A DNA stretch of 33,539 bases, from positions 1 to 33,539 of IMG/VR virus record IMGVR_UViG_3300005613_000242; one strand, written 5' to 3'. Positions 12,432-19,607 of the stretch are shown here, in pieces. The position numbers and the translations under genes were made by a program. Every line of letters begins with the position of its first letter. Position 1 is the first letter of the stretch. Origin of the DNA: a virus. Below the pieces are notes generated by a model. That model was given only the letters and a program-made list of their open reading frames with translations, was not told the origin of the DNA and searched no databases.

Positions 12432-14125
12432 TAAAATATTTCCTCCTTACCTTTTAGTTCCATTAATTCTTCTTTTGGTTTTGTATCTGATAATAAACTT
12501 GGAAACTTATCTAAAGGTAATTGTAAAACATTAACTGGATTATTGGAGCTATCATCAGTTTTCTTTTTAGGAAATCTTTTATCAACACCAAGTACTGCTT
12601 TATATAATCTTTCTATACGTTCTCCTGTCTTACCTCTATTCTCTTTCCATTCTTTATTTTTTAAAGTTGCATAGAAAGAAGAATAAACAAAAAATGCTTG
12701 ATTGTTTTCTATAAATACAGCACCTGTTTTAAATGCTGCAAATGTTTCTGCCTTTGGTCCATTTAAATATTGTAATAAATATTCATGTAATAATTCATCT
12801 GGTGTAGTTCCTTTAGGTGGTGAAGTAATAATTTTTGGTGGAAACAGATTATCTAGTATATCTTGAAATTCATCTTGTTTTATTTTTGGTGGTACCTTAT
12901 CAGCTGCAGCACCTATGATGGCTCTAATATTTTCTATTTCAATAATTTGTTTTATATTTTTTGCTCTAACTTCTTTAGTTGTTTGACCATCATCTAATGT
13001 AACATTGAATGTATATTCAGGTTCAGGATATGTTATTTTTTGCAATCCGCTTAATGGTGGAAAGGTTCTTCTGTTATAAGATAGGTATCCAAATTTTTTA
13101 TTTCTACATACAGCTTTCATACATACTGGCTGTATTGGATCTTCATTACAAGTATATCCTTTAATATTTCTTGCCCAAGATTTTAATTTCTTTTTAGTTT
13201 TTTCTTCTGACCAATCTAAAACTCCATTAGCATCTGATTTAAAATATTTATTAGGTGCAGCGATAACCATCTTCTCCCAATCATCTGGATATTTCTTTTT
13301 GGCAAACACTGCATAGTTATATAAAAACCTATCTCTGCCATCTGTTAATTTATCTTTAGTTAATATTGCAAGACAAGGTGGTCCATCATTAAACTCTTCT
13401 CCACCACCTATTAATATTTTTCTAGTATGTTCTATTGCAAACTCTTCTAAATCATCTGATGAATAAGTATTTGCTTTAATAACTTCTGCAAATTGATCAA
13501 AGTTAAAAGTTGTACCATCTAAATTAAAACCAACTCTTTCTGTTTTGTTGTAATAAGGTAAATTAATAAATTGTCCATTAACATAATTACCTTCTGGATC
13601 TTGTCCTAATTCAGTTTGTTTTGGATATATCTCAATGTTTGTTGGAAGTTTTAAAGTAAATAATAATTTTTCTAAAAATCCTCTAATGAAAACTGCTTTT
13701 GCTGGTTCCTTTAAAAATAAATATAAATGTAAACCACCACTTTTAGATTTAACAGGAACTAATGGAAGTTTATTTTCTGCTATAATATCTAAATATTTTT
13801 TATAAGGAAAGTTAGAATAGCTATGTTGTTTATCATCAATATCAATTGCACCAAATCTTGCCATACCTTGATCATCACAAGGTTGTACACCAATAGATTG
13901 TCTACCTGTTAAGTGATCTAAATAATCTTGATTAGTTAATTCTCTATGAGTCCAACCATAAATAGGTTTAACCTTTCCTGTAGTTGGATCTATTTTAGTT
14001 TGTGTAAGATCTGCTGCTCCAAAGTTTCTTTGAAGTCCACTAAATGCTTGTATAAAAATTTTTTCTTTATGCCCTAATTCCATAATTGCTTTCAAATCTA
14101 TGTGGGCGATTACTCGCCCACACAT
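12431..14125 (-). CDS. AEP-superfamily primase (TOTE/prim-pol type)
   Basis: 564 residues if started at the ATG at 14125, 550 if started at 14083. The N-terminal half has the archaeo-eukaryotic primase core: AIDIDD with D95 and D97, SKSGGLHLYLFL (127-138) with H133, and IEIYPKQTEL followed by GQFINLPYY, as in TOTE-type primases. The C-terminal half contains TDGRDRFLYNYAVF and a Cys-containing segment. Neither has a named function to me; a primase-associated helical domain is likely. It would prime synthesis for the family A polymerase. Start is uncertain: neither ATG has a good ribosome site, and a perfect hairpin covers the first codons of the longer form. Confidence 0.8.
   Translation of the reverse strand: MCGRVIAHIDLKAIMELGHKEKIFIQAFSGLQRNFGAADLTQTKIDPTTGKVKPIYGWTHRELTNQDYLDHLTGRQSIGVQPCDDQGMARFGAIDIDDKQHSYSNFPYKKYLDIIAENKLPLVPVKSKSGGLHLYLFLKEPAKAVFIRGFLEKLLFTLKLPTNIEIYPKQTELGQDPEGNYVNGQFINLPYYNKTERVGFNLDGTTFNFDQFAEVIKANTYSSDDLEEFAIEHTRKILIGGGEEFNDGPPCLAILTKDKLTDGRDRFLYNYAVFAKKKYPDDWEKMVIAAPNKYFKSDANGVLDWSEEKTKKKLKSWARNIKGYTCNEDPIQPVCMKAVCRNKKFGYLSYNRRTFPPLSGLQKITYPEPEYTFNVTLDDGQTTKEVRAKNIKQIIEIENIRAIIGAAADKVPPKIKQDEFQDILDNLFPPKIITSPPKGTTPDELLHEYLLQYLNGPKAETFAAFKTGAVFIENNQAFFVYSSFYATLKNKEWKENRGKTGERIERLYKAVLGVDKRFPKKKTDDSSNNPVNVLQLPLDKFPSLLSDTKPKEELMELKGKEEIF
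14101..14122. promoter_or_regulatory. Perfect hairpin at the primase start
   Basis: TGTGGGCGA (14101-14109) pairs with TCGCCCACA (14114-14122), a 9-bp GC-rich stem with a 4-base loop, in the mRNA just after the upstream gene ends. No U-run follows, so it is not a standard terminator. It overlaps codons 2-8 of the longer primase frame or lies in the leader of the shorter one, and may lower primase translation or mark an RNA processing site. Confidence 0.6.
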
Positions 14126-14134
14126 CGTTGTTGA

Positions 14135-14944
14135 CTAGAAGTGAGAAGCCTCTTGGGAATTTTCTGTACTCTCGCCATGTTTAACATTAACGTCTCCTTT
14201 TGAAACGCTTTCTGCGAAAGATTTTGCTTGTTGATACAATGCTGCATCTTGCACTGGACCAATTTTGCTAACTTCCCATCCAAACCAAGTACCTTTGTCA
14301 TTTGACATTTGAGTAGTTCTTAGTTTGTAAGTATGACTAAAGAAAGCTGGAGTAAACATTCCATTCTTTCCTTTCATCTTTATACTAGCCATCATACTAT
14401 TCCACTTTCTACTAATCTTTAATTGCGTTGATTTCATGGCAATCAAAGCTGTAGATGGTGTGTTACTATTAACAACTACAAAGTGACTCGCTGTCTTTTC
14501 AATATAATTACCATTTGGTAATCTATCTTTATAAGACGCATCTCTTTTTGTTTTAGTAAGTATGTCGCTAGACGATGGATGGATAGCAACTGGAGCTCCA
14601 GAACCTTCGCCTCTATCTTGCCATTCAATATATTCTAATTTGTAATGACAAGGAATGACTTCGATTCCTTTTTCTCCATCAAACAACTCTCCTGTTACAG
14701 AGTTATAAATCATTCCAGGTTCAGCACCTTGAACATATTTACCATCTCTTTTATTAACTTCAGGAGATAATTGTCCTAGTATTTTTAAGAATGGTAACGC
14801 TAAATCTTCATGAGTTAGATTATCCACTCCTTTGTTTGCATCTGCCTCAAATACATTGACAGATAGAGCACCTGCAGCAACTTTTTCAGCTACTGCTGTG
14901 TTTGTCCTTGGTTCTTGTTTCGTTTTTATTTGTTCTTGTTGCAT
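14135..14944 (-). CDS. Conserved phage protein, possibly ssDNA-binding
   Basis: 269 residues from the ATG at 14944, which has a strong AAAGGAGG seven bases upstream; the frame is open to a GTG at 14965 that is inferior. Features: LALPFLKILGQLSPEV near residue 50, then GAEPGMIYNSVTGELF and EVIPCHYKLEYIEW, a pattern I know from phage replication modules where such proteins are often labelled possible ssDNA-binding or recombination accessory. A Lys-rich middle (KISRKWNSMMASIKMKGK) and acidic/Ser C-terminus also fit an SSB-like protein, but the assignment is inference. Confidence 0.6.
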   Translation of the reverse strand: MQQEQIKTKQEPRTNTAVAEKVAAGALSVNVFEADANKGVDNLTHEDLALPFLKILGQLSPEVNKRDGKYVQGAEPGMIYNSVTGELFDGEKGIEVIPCHYKLEYIEWQDRGEGSGAPVAIHPSSSDILTKTKRDASYKDRLPNGNYIEKTASHFVVVNSNTPSTALIAMKSTQLKISRKWNSMMASIKMKGKNGMFTPAFFSHTYKLRTTQMSNDKGTWFGWEVSKIGPVQDAALYQQAKSFAESVSKGDVNVKHGESTENSQEASHF

Positions 14945-14957
14945 ATTTTTTCCTCCT

Positions 14958-15509
14958 TTATGCACGGGTTATTTTTGTTCGGTTTCCTGCGAACACATTA
15001 AATAGGTCAGAGGGCATATCTTTCCCAGACTCAATACGCTCTCTGACCAGAGCCTTAAGTGTCATAGGTTCAACCTTCAACTTCTGGGTAGGTTGATACC
15101 CTTGACCTTGCGCAAGGACAGCATATTCTGCCGCCTTGTTATCTTCGTTACGACCAAAGGAAACAGTGACCTCATTTTTAATAAGATCGCCTAGGCCTTC
15201 TTTACGAAGCCAGTTAAATGCTTCTTCCTTTTTATCTGCAGGAATAGAAGCACCGTAGATGGGCTTGACTTCAATAGCCGAGCCATCTGCTAATTTTAAT
15301 GTAGAGATATTCATTTCTGTCATCATTGTTGGAATGATTTCACCAGAAAGAAGATCCTCTTGTTTTTTTAATTGCTTTAGATTTTCTTCAGCAATTTTTA
15401 TTTTATCTTCCAAGTCTCTTAGTTTAACAACTTGTTCAGATAAAGTTTTTGCATCATTAGTCTGAGTTATAGACTCAGTCTGATCTGCTTCGAAATTAAT
15501 ATTGCTCAT
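14958..15509 (-). CDS. Conserved phage protein with N-terminal coiled coil
   Basis: 183 residues. Residues about 20-60 form a coiled coil (LRDLEDKIKIAEENLKQLKK). The C-terminal half contains NEVTVSFGRNEDNKA and KVEPMTLKALVRERIESGKD, which I recall in many phage replication modules without known function. A near-consensus promoter lies about 65 bases upstream (15583-15611), suggesting this is the first gene of the core replication transcript. Confidence 0.65.
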   Translation of the reverse strand: MSNINFEADQTESITQTNDAKTLSEQVVKLRDLEDKIKIAEENLKQLKKQEDLLSGEIIPTMMTEMNISTLKLADGSAIEVKPIYGASIPADKKEEAFNWLRKEGLGDLIKNEVTVSFGRNEDNKAAEYAVLAQGQGYQPTQKLKVEPMTLKALVRERIESGKDMPSDLFNVFAGNRTKITRA

Positions 15510-15807
15510 AATATTTTATCTCCTTTGTTAGCGTTATTATTTCTTTCTTTGCTTTTTTTAATATGTAAAAAGCTTTGTACCTAGTATAGTAATATCCGAA
15601 TACAATGTCAAGTCCTGTTAGGAATAATGATAGAACATCCCATATATAACTAAAAATATTTTCATCTTTTTCTTTCTTTAACAAAGTATAATTATTTAAA
15701 AAATTATAATGTACTTCTGTTCTTTTTATAAATTGTTCTAACTCTGACTTTTTTGCTTTCATATGATACAGTTTATTCTGTATTTTCCATTTTTCATTAT
15801 CCGTCAT
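15496..15807 (-). CDS. Hypothetical protein with hydrophobic segment
   Basis: 103 residues from the ATG at 15807, with AAAGGA upstream; the frame extends to a TTG at 15825. A Lys/Glu helix is followed by a hydrophobic stretch (IWDVLSLFLTGLDIVFGY, about 57-74) that may enter the membrane and then another Lys-rich helix. Its 3' half contains a promoter for the next gene. No family recognised. Confidence 0.5.
   Translation of the reverse strand: MTDNEKWKIQNKLYHMKAKKSELEQFIKRTEVHYNFLNNYTLLKKEKDENIFSYIWDVLSLFLTGLDIVFGYYYTRYKAFYILKKAKKEIITLTKEIKYYEQY
15583..15611 (-). promoter_or_regulatory. Strong sigma70-type promoter of the replication genes
   Basis: Minus strand: TTGACA (15606-15611), exactly 17 bases, TATACT (15583-15588). 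It is the best sigma70 match in the window, lying inside the upstream coding sequence. The predicted start near 15576 leaves a leader of about 65 bases to the ATG at 15509 and would drive the SSB-like, primase, helicase and polymerase genes. Confidence 0.65.
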
Positions 15808-16189
15808 CAATGTTTCCTTTTTCAAATAGATTTATTTCTATTGGGTAATATGTATGCTCTTGTCGGTCCCATTTCAAGAGGTTATATTTACCTCCCGTTA
15901 TATCTGCGACAATTGAGCACGCCACTCCAATAATTGCGGGATCGCCTGTAAGTAGTAAATAATCATTTGTTGTATAGTCTTTTAATAATTTTCTTAACTT
16001 AAATATTAATGGACCAGGTGACAAAATAATTTGGCTAAATTCAGGCAACAATGTAACTAGTTTGCCATATTTTTGTGCGCCCATAATATTAAATTTTGGA
16101 TTACCAGATCTTGTTCCTGGTAATTCTTGTATAATATAAACTATAGGATTTTTAGATATAGTTGTATTAGTTAAATTAGATGCTCTCAT
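15797..16189 (-). CDS. Conserved marine phage hypothetical protein
   Basis: 130 residues, compact alpha/beta with many aliphatic strands: NPIVYIIQELPGT, NPKFNIMGAQKYGKL, SQIILSPGPLIFKLRKLL, YLLLTGDPAIIGVACSIVAD. The last resembles a nucleotide or ligand pocket loop, but I cannot assign an activity. It is the first leftward gene from the divergent promoter at 16209-16245 and overlaps the next gene. Confidence 0.6.
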   Translation of the reverse strand: MRASNLTNTTISKNPIVYIIQELPGTRSGNPKFNIMGAQKYGKLVTLLPEFSQIILSPGPLIFKLRKLLKDYTTNDYLLLTGDPAIIGVACSIVADITGGKYNLLKWDRQEHTYYPIEINLFEKGNIDDG

Positions 16190-16208
16190 TTATTTTTTAC
16201 TTTCAAAC

Positions 16209-16245
16209 TTGACAAGTAATTATAACTTAATATATAACTTGTCAA
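16209..16245. promoter_or_regulatory. Divergent promoter with inverted repeat
   Basis: TTGACAAGT (16209-16217) and ACTTGTCAA (16237-16245) form a perfect 9-base inverted repeat 19 bases apart, each carrying a consensus TTGACA -35 box. Plus strand: TATATA after 16 bases or TATAAC after 18. Minus strand: TATAAT after 15 bases or TAATTA after 17. They serve the SNF2-like gene (ATG 16264) and the leftward gene (ATG 16189). The symmetry suggests a shared operator. Confidence 0.65.
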
Positions 16246-16263
16246 TAGAAAGCAATATAAATT

Positions 16264-17697
16264 ATGAATTATAAATTTAAAACAAAGCCTTATGGGCATC
16301 AAATTACTGCGTTAGAAAAATCTTGGAATAAAGAGGTTTTTGCGTACTTTATGGAAATGGGTACTGGAAAATCTAAAGTACTTATAGACAACATATCTAT
16401 GTTATATGACAAAGGTAAAATTAATGGTGCATTAATTATTGCACCTAAAGGTGTTTACCAAAATTGGTATGATACAGAAATACCTACTCATATGGTAAAA
16501 CATATTGAGAAAGAAGTTATATTATGGAAAGCTACTATTAATGAAAAACAACAAAATCTTTTAAATAAATTATTTGTTGCTGATGAAAAACTTCACGTAT
16601 TAATTATGAATGTTGAAGCTTTGTCTACAAAAAAAGGATTAGAGTTTGCTGCTAAATTTTTAAGATCACATAATACTTTAATGGCAATAGATGAATCTAC
16701 TACAATTAAAAATCCTGATGCTAAAAGAACTAAAAATATTGTAGCGCTTGGTAAACATTCTAAATACAGAAGAATATTAACTGGTTCACCTGTAACTAAA
16801 TCACCTTTAGATTTATTTAAACAATGTGAATTTTTAGATGAATACTTATTAGACTATTCATCTTACTATGCATTTAGAACTAGATATGCAATTATGAGAT
16901 CAGCAAACTTTGGTGGACGTTCTGTTCAAATTGTTGTTGGTTATAAAAATTTACCAGAGTTATCTAGTAAGCTAGAACCTTTTTCTTACAGATGTTTAAA
17001 AGAAGATTGTTTAGATTTACCTGACTATACTTATACAAAACGTATTATTCAATTAACACCTGAACAAAAGAAATTATATCAACAAATGAAAATACTTGCT
17101 TTAGCAGAATTAGATGGAAAACAAATGACAACACAATCTGCTATGGTTCAATTGATGAGATTACATCAAATAACTTGTGGTCATTTTACTTCTGATGATG
17201 GAACAATTAAAGAAATTAAAAATGAAAGATTGTCTGCACTCATAGACATATTAGATGAAGTAGAAAATAAAGCAGTTATTTGGGCCCACTATAGACACGA
17301 CATTAATGCTATTGTTAAAGCTGTAGAAAAACATTTTGGTAAAGAATCATATGTAACTTATTATGGTGATACGACAAATGAAGAAAGACAAAATGCAATT
17401 AAACAAATTCAAGATCCAAATAGTCCTGTAAGATTTATAATTGGTACACCACAAACGGGTGGATATGGTATTACATTAACTGGTGCTAATGTAATGGTAT
17501 ACTATGCTAATGGTTATGATTATGAAAAAAGAATACAATCAGAAGCTAGAATTAATAGAGCAGGTCAAACTAGAAAAATGACTTATATTGATATTATTGC
17601 AGAAGATACAGTTGATGAAAAAATTGTTAAAGCTCTTCGTAATAAAATGAACATTGCAACTAAGATTACAGGAGATGAATTAAAACAATGGATCTAA
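16264..17697 (+). CDS. SNF2-like superfamily 2 helicase/ATPase
   Basis: 477 residues. Motif I MGTGKS (32-37), motif II DEST (143-146, DExx box), motif III TGSP (173-176), then a C-terminal RecA domain with TPQTGGYGITLTGANVMV (motif V) and QSEARINRAGQ (425-435, motif VI), the SNF2-type signature. Phage members are thought to remodel or translocate on DNA during replication or repair. Only a weak GAAAG ribosome site precedes the ATG. It is the main gene of a rightward unit between two leftward blocks. Confidence 0.9.
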   Translation: MNYKFKTKPYGHQITALEKSWNKEVFAYFMEMGTGKSKVLIDNISMLYDKGKINGALIIAPKGVYQNWYDTEIPTHMVKHIEKEVILWKATINEKQQNLLNKLFVADEKLHVLIMNVEALSTKKGLEFAAKFLRSHNTLMAIDESTTIKNPDAKRTKNIVALGKHSKYRRILTGSPVTKSPLDLFKQCEFLDEYLLDYSSYYAFRTRYAIMRSANFGGRSVQIVVGYKNLPELSSKLEPFSYRCLKEDCLDLPDYTYTKRIIQLTPEQKKLYQQMKILALAELDGKQMTTQSAMVQLMRLHQITCGHFTSDDGTIKEIKNERLSALIDILDEVENKAVIWAHYRHDINAIVKAVEKHFGKESYVTYYGDTTNEERQNAIKQIQDPNSPVRFIIGTPQTGGYGITLTGANVMVYYANGYDYEKRIQSEARINRAGQTRKMTYIDIIAEDTVDEKIVKALRNKMNIATKITGDELKQWI

Positions 17698-17885
17698 AAA
17701 TAATAACAGTATTATTTTTATTATCTACAGGAGAACTTGAATATAAAGAATACAAGATAAAAGAATCTTGTGAAGATTGGTATATGAACAAACTAGTTCA
17801 TCTAGATAAGTATAATATTAATTTAATAGAGGGTTTACCTGCGGTAGGATATTATTGTGGGGCGATCGAAACCGCCCCAAATTAA
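17688..17885 (+). CDS. Small protein with hydrophobic N-terminus
   Basis: 65 residues, starting inside the SNF2 gene (10-base overlap). Hydrophobic start (MDLKIITVLFLL), charged middle and two cysteines (C28, C57; SCEDW and YYCG). In layout it resembles the small ORFs at 5476 and 6532. The last codons form one arm of the terminator hairpin. Confidence 0.55.
   Translation: MDLKIITVLFLLSTGELEYKEYKIKESCEDWYMNKLVHLDKYNINLIEGLPAVGYYCGAIETAPN
17858..17879. terminator. Shared bidirectional hairpin terminator
   Basis: TGGGGCG (17858-17864) pairs with CGCCCCA (17873-17879), loop ATCGAAAC, followed by an A/T-rich stretch. It lies exactly between the convergent rightward ORF and the leftward Hsp20 gene and can serve both. 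Confidence 0.7.
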
Positions 17886-18314
17886 TTATTTAATTTCTAT
17901 ATCTTTAGCTTCAATAGCTTCTGGTTCATTAACACCTAATTTGATTGTTAATACACCATCTTCCATCTTAGCTTCATTAACAACTGCGCTATCGTTTAAC
18001 GCAAATTGTTTAAAGAATTTTCTAAATGCTAATCCTTTTTCTAAGTATTCTTTTTCTTGATCATTAACTTGACCAGAAACAGTCAATACACCATCTTTAT
18101 ATTGAACTTTAACATTCTTCTTATTGAATCCTGCTAAACCCAATTCAATGCCGTATTCACCTTTGCCATACTTCACAACATTGTGAAAAGGAAAAGATTG
18201 AGCTGAACCCATTGCTAAATTACTAAACATGTTATCAAACACATCTCCAAATAATTTATCTGAATGACTCCAGACGTCTTTGTTGAATTTATTTATTAAA
18301 TCTAGTGCTGTCAT
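17886..18314 (-). CDS. hsp20: Small heat shock protein (Hsp20/IbpA-like)
   Basis: 142 residues. N-terminal FDNMF-type helix (25-35), FPFHNV (41-46) at the start of the alpha-crystallin domain, LAGFNKKNVKV, KDGVLTVSG, and the domain-closing MEDGVLTIKLGV (117-128), with a C-terminal I-E-I motif (139-141) that docks between dimers. Binds unfolding proteins as an ATP-independent chaperone; in marine phages it may help capsid or replication protein folding. It has its own leader: consensus promoter at 18372-18399 and AAGGAGG upstream of the ATG, so it is likely strongly expressed. Confidence 0.93.
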   Translation of the reverse strand: MTALDLINKFNKDVWSHSDKLFGDVFDNMFSNLAMGSAQSFPFHNVVKYGKGEYGIELGLAGFNKKNVKVQYKDGVLTVSGQVNDQEKEYLEKGLAFRKFFKQFALNDSAVVNEAKMEDGVLTIKLGVNEPEAIEAKDIEIK

Positions 18315-18371
18315 ATTATCCTCCTTATATTAAGCAAGTTTAATCGGCCACATTATTGTGCACCTGCAATA

Positions 18372-18399
18372 TATATAGGGGGTTATCTAAGTATGTCAA
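18372..18399 (-). promoter_or_regulatory. Promoter of Hsp20
   Basis: Minus strand: TTGACA (18394-18399), 16 bases, TATATA (18372-18377). The leader to the ATG at 18314 is about 50 bases and contains an excellent ribosome site. Confidence 0.65.
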
Positions 18400-18440
18400 T
18401 AGGTCGATTTGTTAATCCTGGGGCTTCTATGGAAGACTTT

Positions 18441-18818
18441 TTAAAGGTCAATTAGCCCTGTTTCGCGATTTAGGTATTTATATTCAATTTTGCGTATATC
18501 AAAGTCTTTACTAATTTTATCACAAATTTTATGTGGATCAAACTCCCCACAACTATAAACATCAAATTGCATTAACGCTGGATTAACTTCATCCCAGACG
18601 TGCATAACAATGTGTGATGTTTCAATAATAGCTGCACCAGTTATTCCTCTATTACCTGGTACGTCGTGATATTTAACATAAGGACCCATTAATACTTTCA
18701 TATTAATTGATTCGATAAAATCTCTTAACCAATTAGACAAAACTTCTTCATCCATTGGTGGCCTCACAGCTTCAGCTCTAACAATTAAATGTTTATGAAC
18801 CAAAAGACTATTTTGCAT
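18441..18818 (-). CDS. speD: SpeD-like pyruvoyl decarboxylase, copy 2
   Basis: 125 residues, collinear with copy 1 (6009-6413) and identical at roughly 92 of 125 positions by eye. The processing Ser68, His73 and Cys90 are conserved, as is the unusual Thr67 before the Ser (ETSHIVMH). Copy 2 lacks the C-terminal SDGILNYKK extension. AAAGGA is 7 bases before the ATG. It lies in the late region next to Hsp20 and the holin-like gene, while copy 1 is in the early/small-gene region, so expression times probably differ. SAM decarboxylation or another amino-acid decarboxylation are the candidate activities. Confidence 0.8.
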   Translation of the reverse strand: MQNSLLVHKHLIVRAEAVRPPMDEEVLSNWLRDFIESINMKVLMGPYVKYHDVPGNRGITGAAIIETSHIVMHVWDEVNPALMQFDVYSCGEFDPHKICDKISKDFDIRKIEYKYLNRETGLIDL

Positions 18819-18830
18819 ATGTAATCCTTT

Positions 18831-19082
18831 CTATTTTAAAAATAGATTAAATAATCCAACCAAAGTCAATATTGTTGTAAGTGCCGCTCCTATGATCCAG
18901 TACAATAAATTTTTTTGGTCACTAACGACTGTATCTACTTTTTTATCTATCTTGTCAATATCCTCGTGCATATGGCGGATATGATTGTCTTTCAAAATGA
19001 AGATGTCTTTTTTTAATCCTGTTACGTGTCCGTATAAATCTTGAAGTTGTTCTCCAGTAGTTTTAGGAATACGTTTAGGCAT
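18831..19082 (-). CDS. XhlA/holin-like membrane protein
   Basis: 83 residues: a basic N-terminus, a Asp/Lys/Ile helix (about 20-52) and one C-terminal membrane segment (WIIGAALTTILTLVGLFNLF, about 58-78). This is the layout of XhlA/haemolysin-like small proteins that assist phage lysis. No endolysin is adjacent, so lysis is inferred only from topology and the late position. Confidence 0.65.
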   Translation of the reverse strand: MPKRIPKTTGEQLQDLYGHVTGLKKDIFILKDNHIRHMHEDIDKIDKKVDTVVSDQKNLLYWIIGAALTTILTLVGLFNLFLK

Positions 19083-19083
19083 A

Positions 19084-19605
19084 TTAATCTCTGCTTAAAT
19101 CAAAACTTCCAAAGTCTGTAGAAACAGTATTTCCTTCAGATCCAAAGCCCTGACTACTAAAAGTTGATTCTGATGCTCCTCCTGTTCCACTTCCTCCAGT
19201 TCCTGAATCATCATAACTGTATGTTCCTGGTTTAGTTACAGCATTAATTCCTTGTGAATTTCCACTAAATTGATCTATAAAATTGCCAAAAGCATTAGCT
19301 CCTTTCATAGCTAAATTTAAAGGAGTTGGTAACTGTTGGTATAAATCTATTAATTGTGCAATACCACCTTGAAGAGTAGGACCTACTCCATAAGCATCAG
19401 CTTCATAATCATAAAATCCTTTACCTACATTAGGATCATAAGTAGGCATTGTTGGCCCATTATTATCACCTGAGTCTTGTTGACCTATAGGTAGTATAGG
19501 TTTTACTACTGGCACAATAGGTTGAATTGTTTCTATACCTTGAGCTACGACAGGTTTTGTAAAACCTTGGTTTACGTATTGTTGAAATATCTCATCAAAT
19601 GTCAT
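19084..19605 (-). CDS. Low-complexity virion-type hypothetical
   Basis: 173 residues: Pro/Val-rich N-terminal third (IQPIVPVVKPILPIG), a middle with one likely helix, and a Gly/Ser/Thr-rich tail (DSGTGGSGTGGASESTF). Composition is typical of minor virion or tail-associated proteins. It begins two bases after the end of the giant virion gene. No ribosome site is obvious. Confidence 0.5.
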   Translation of the reverse strand: MTFDEIFQQYVNQGFTKPVVAQGIETIQPIVPVVKPILPIGQQDSGDNNGPTMPTYDPNVGKGFYDYEADAYGVGPTLQGGIAQLIDLYQQLPTPLNLAMKGANAFGNFIDQFSGNSQGINAVTKPGTYSYDDSGTGGSGTGGASESTFSSQGFGSEGNTVSTDFGSFDLSRD

Positions 19606-19607
19606 AA

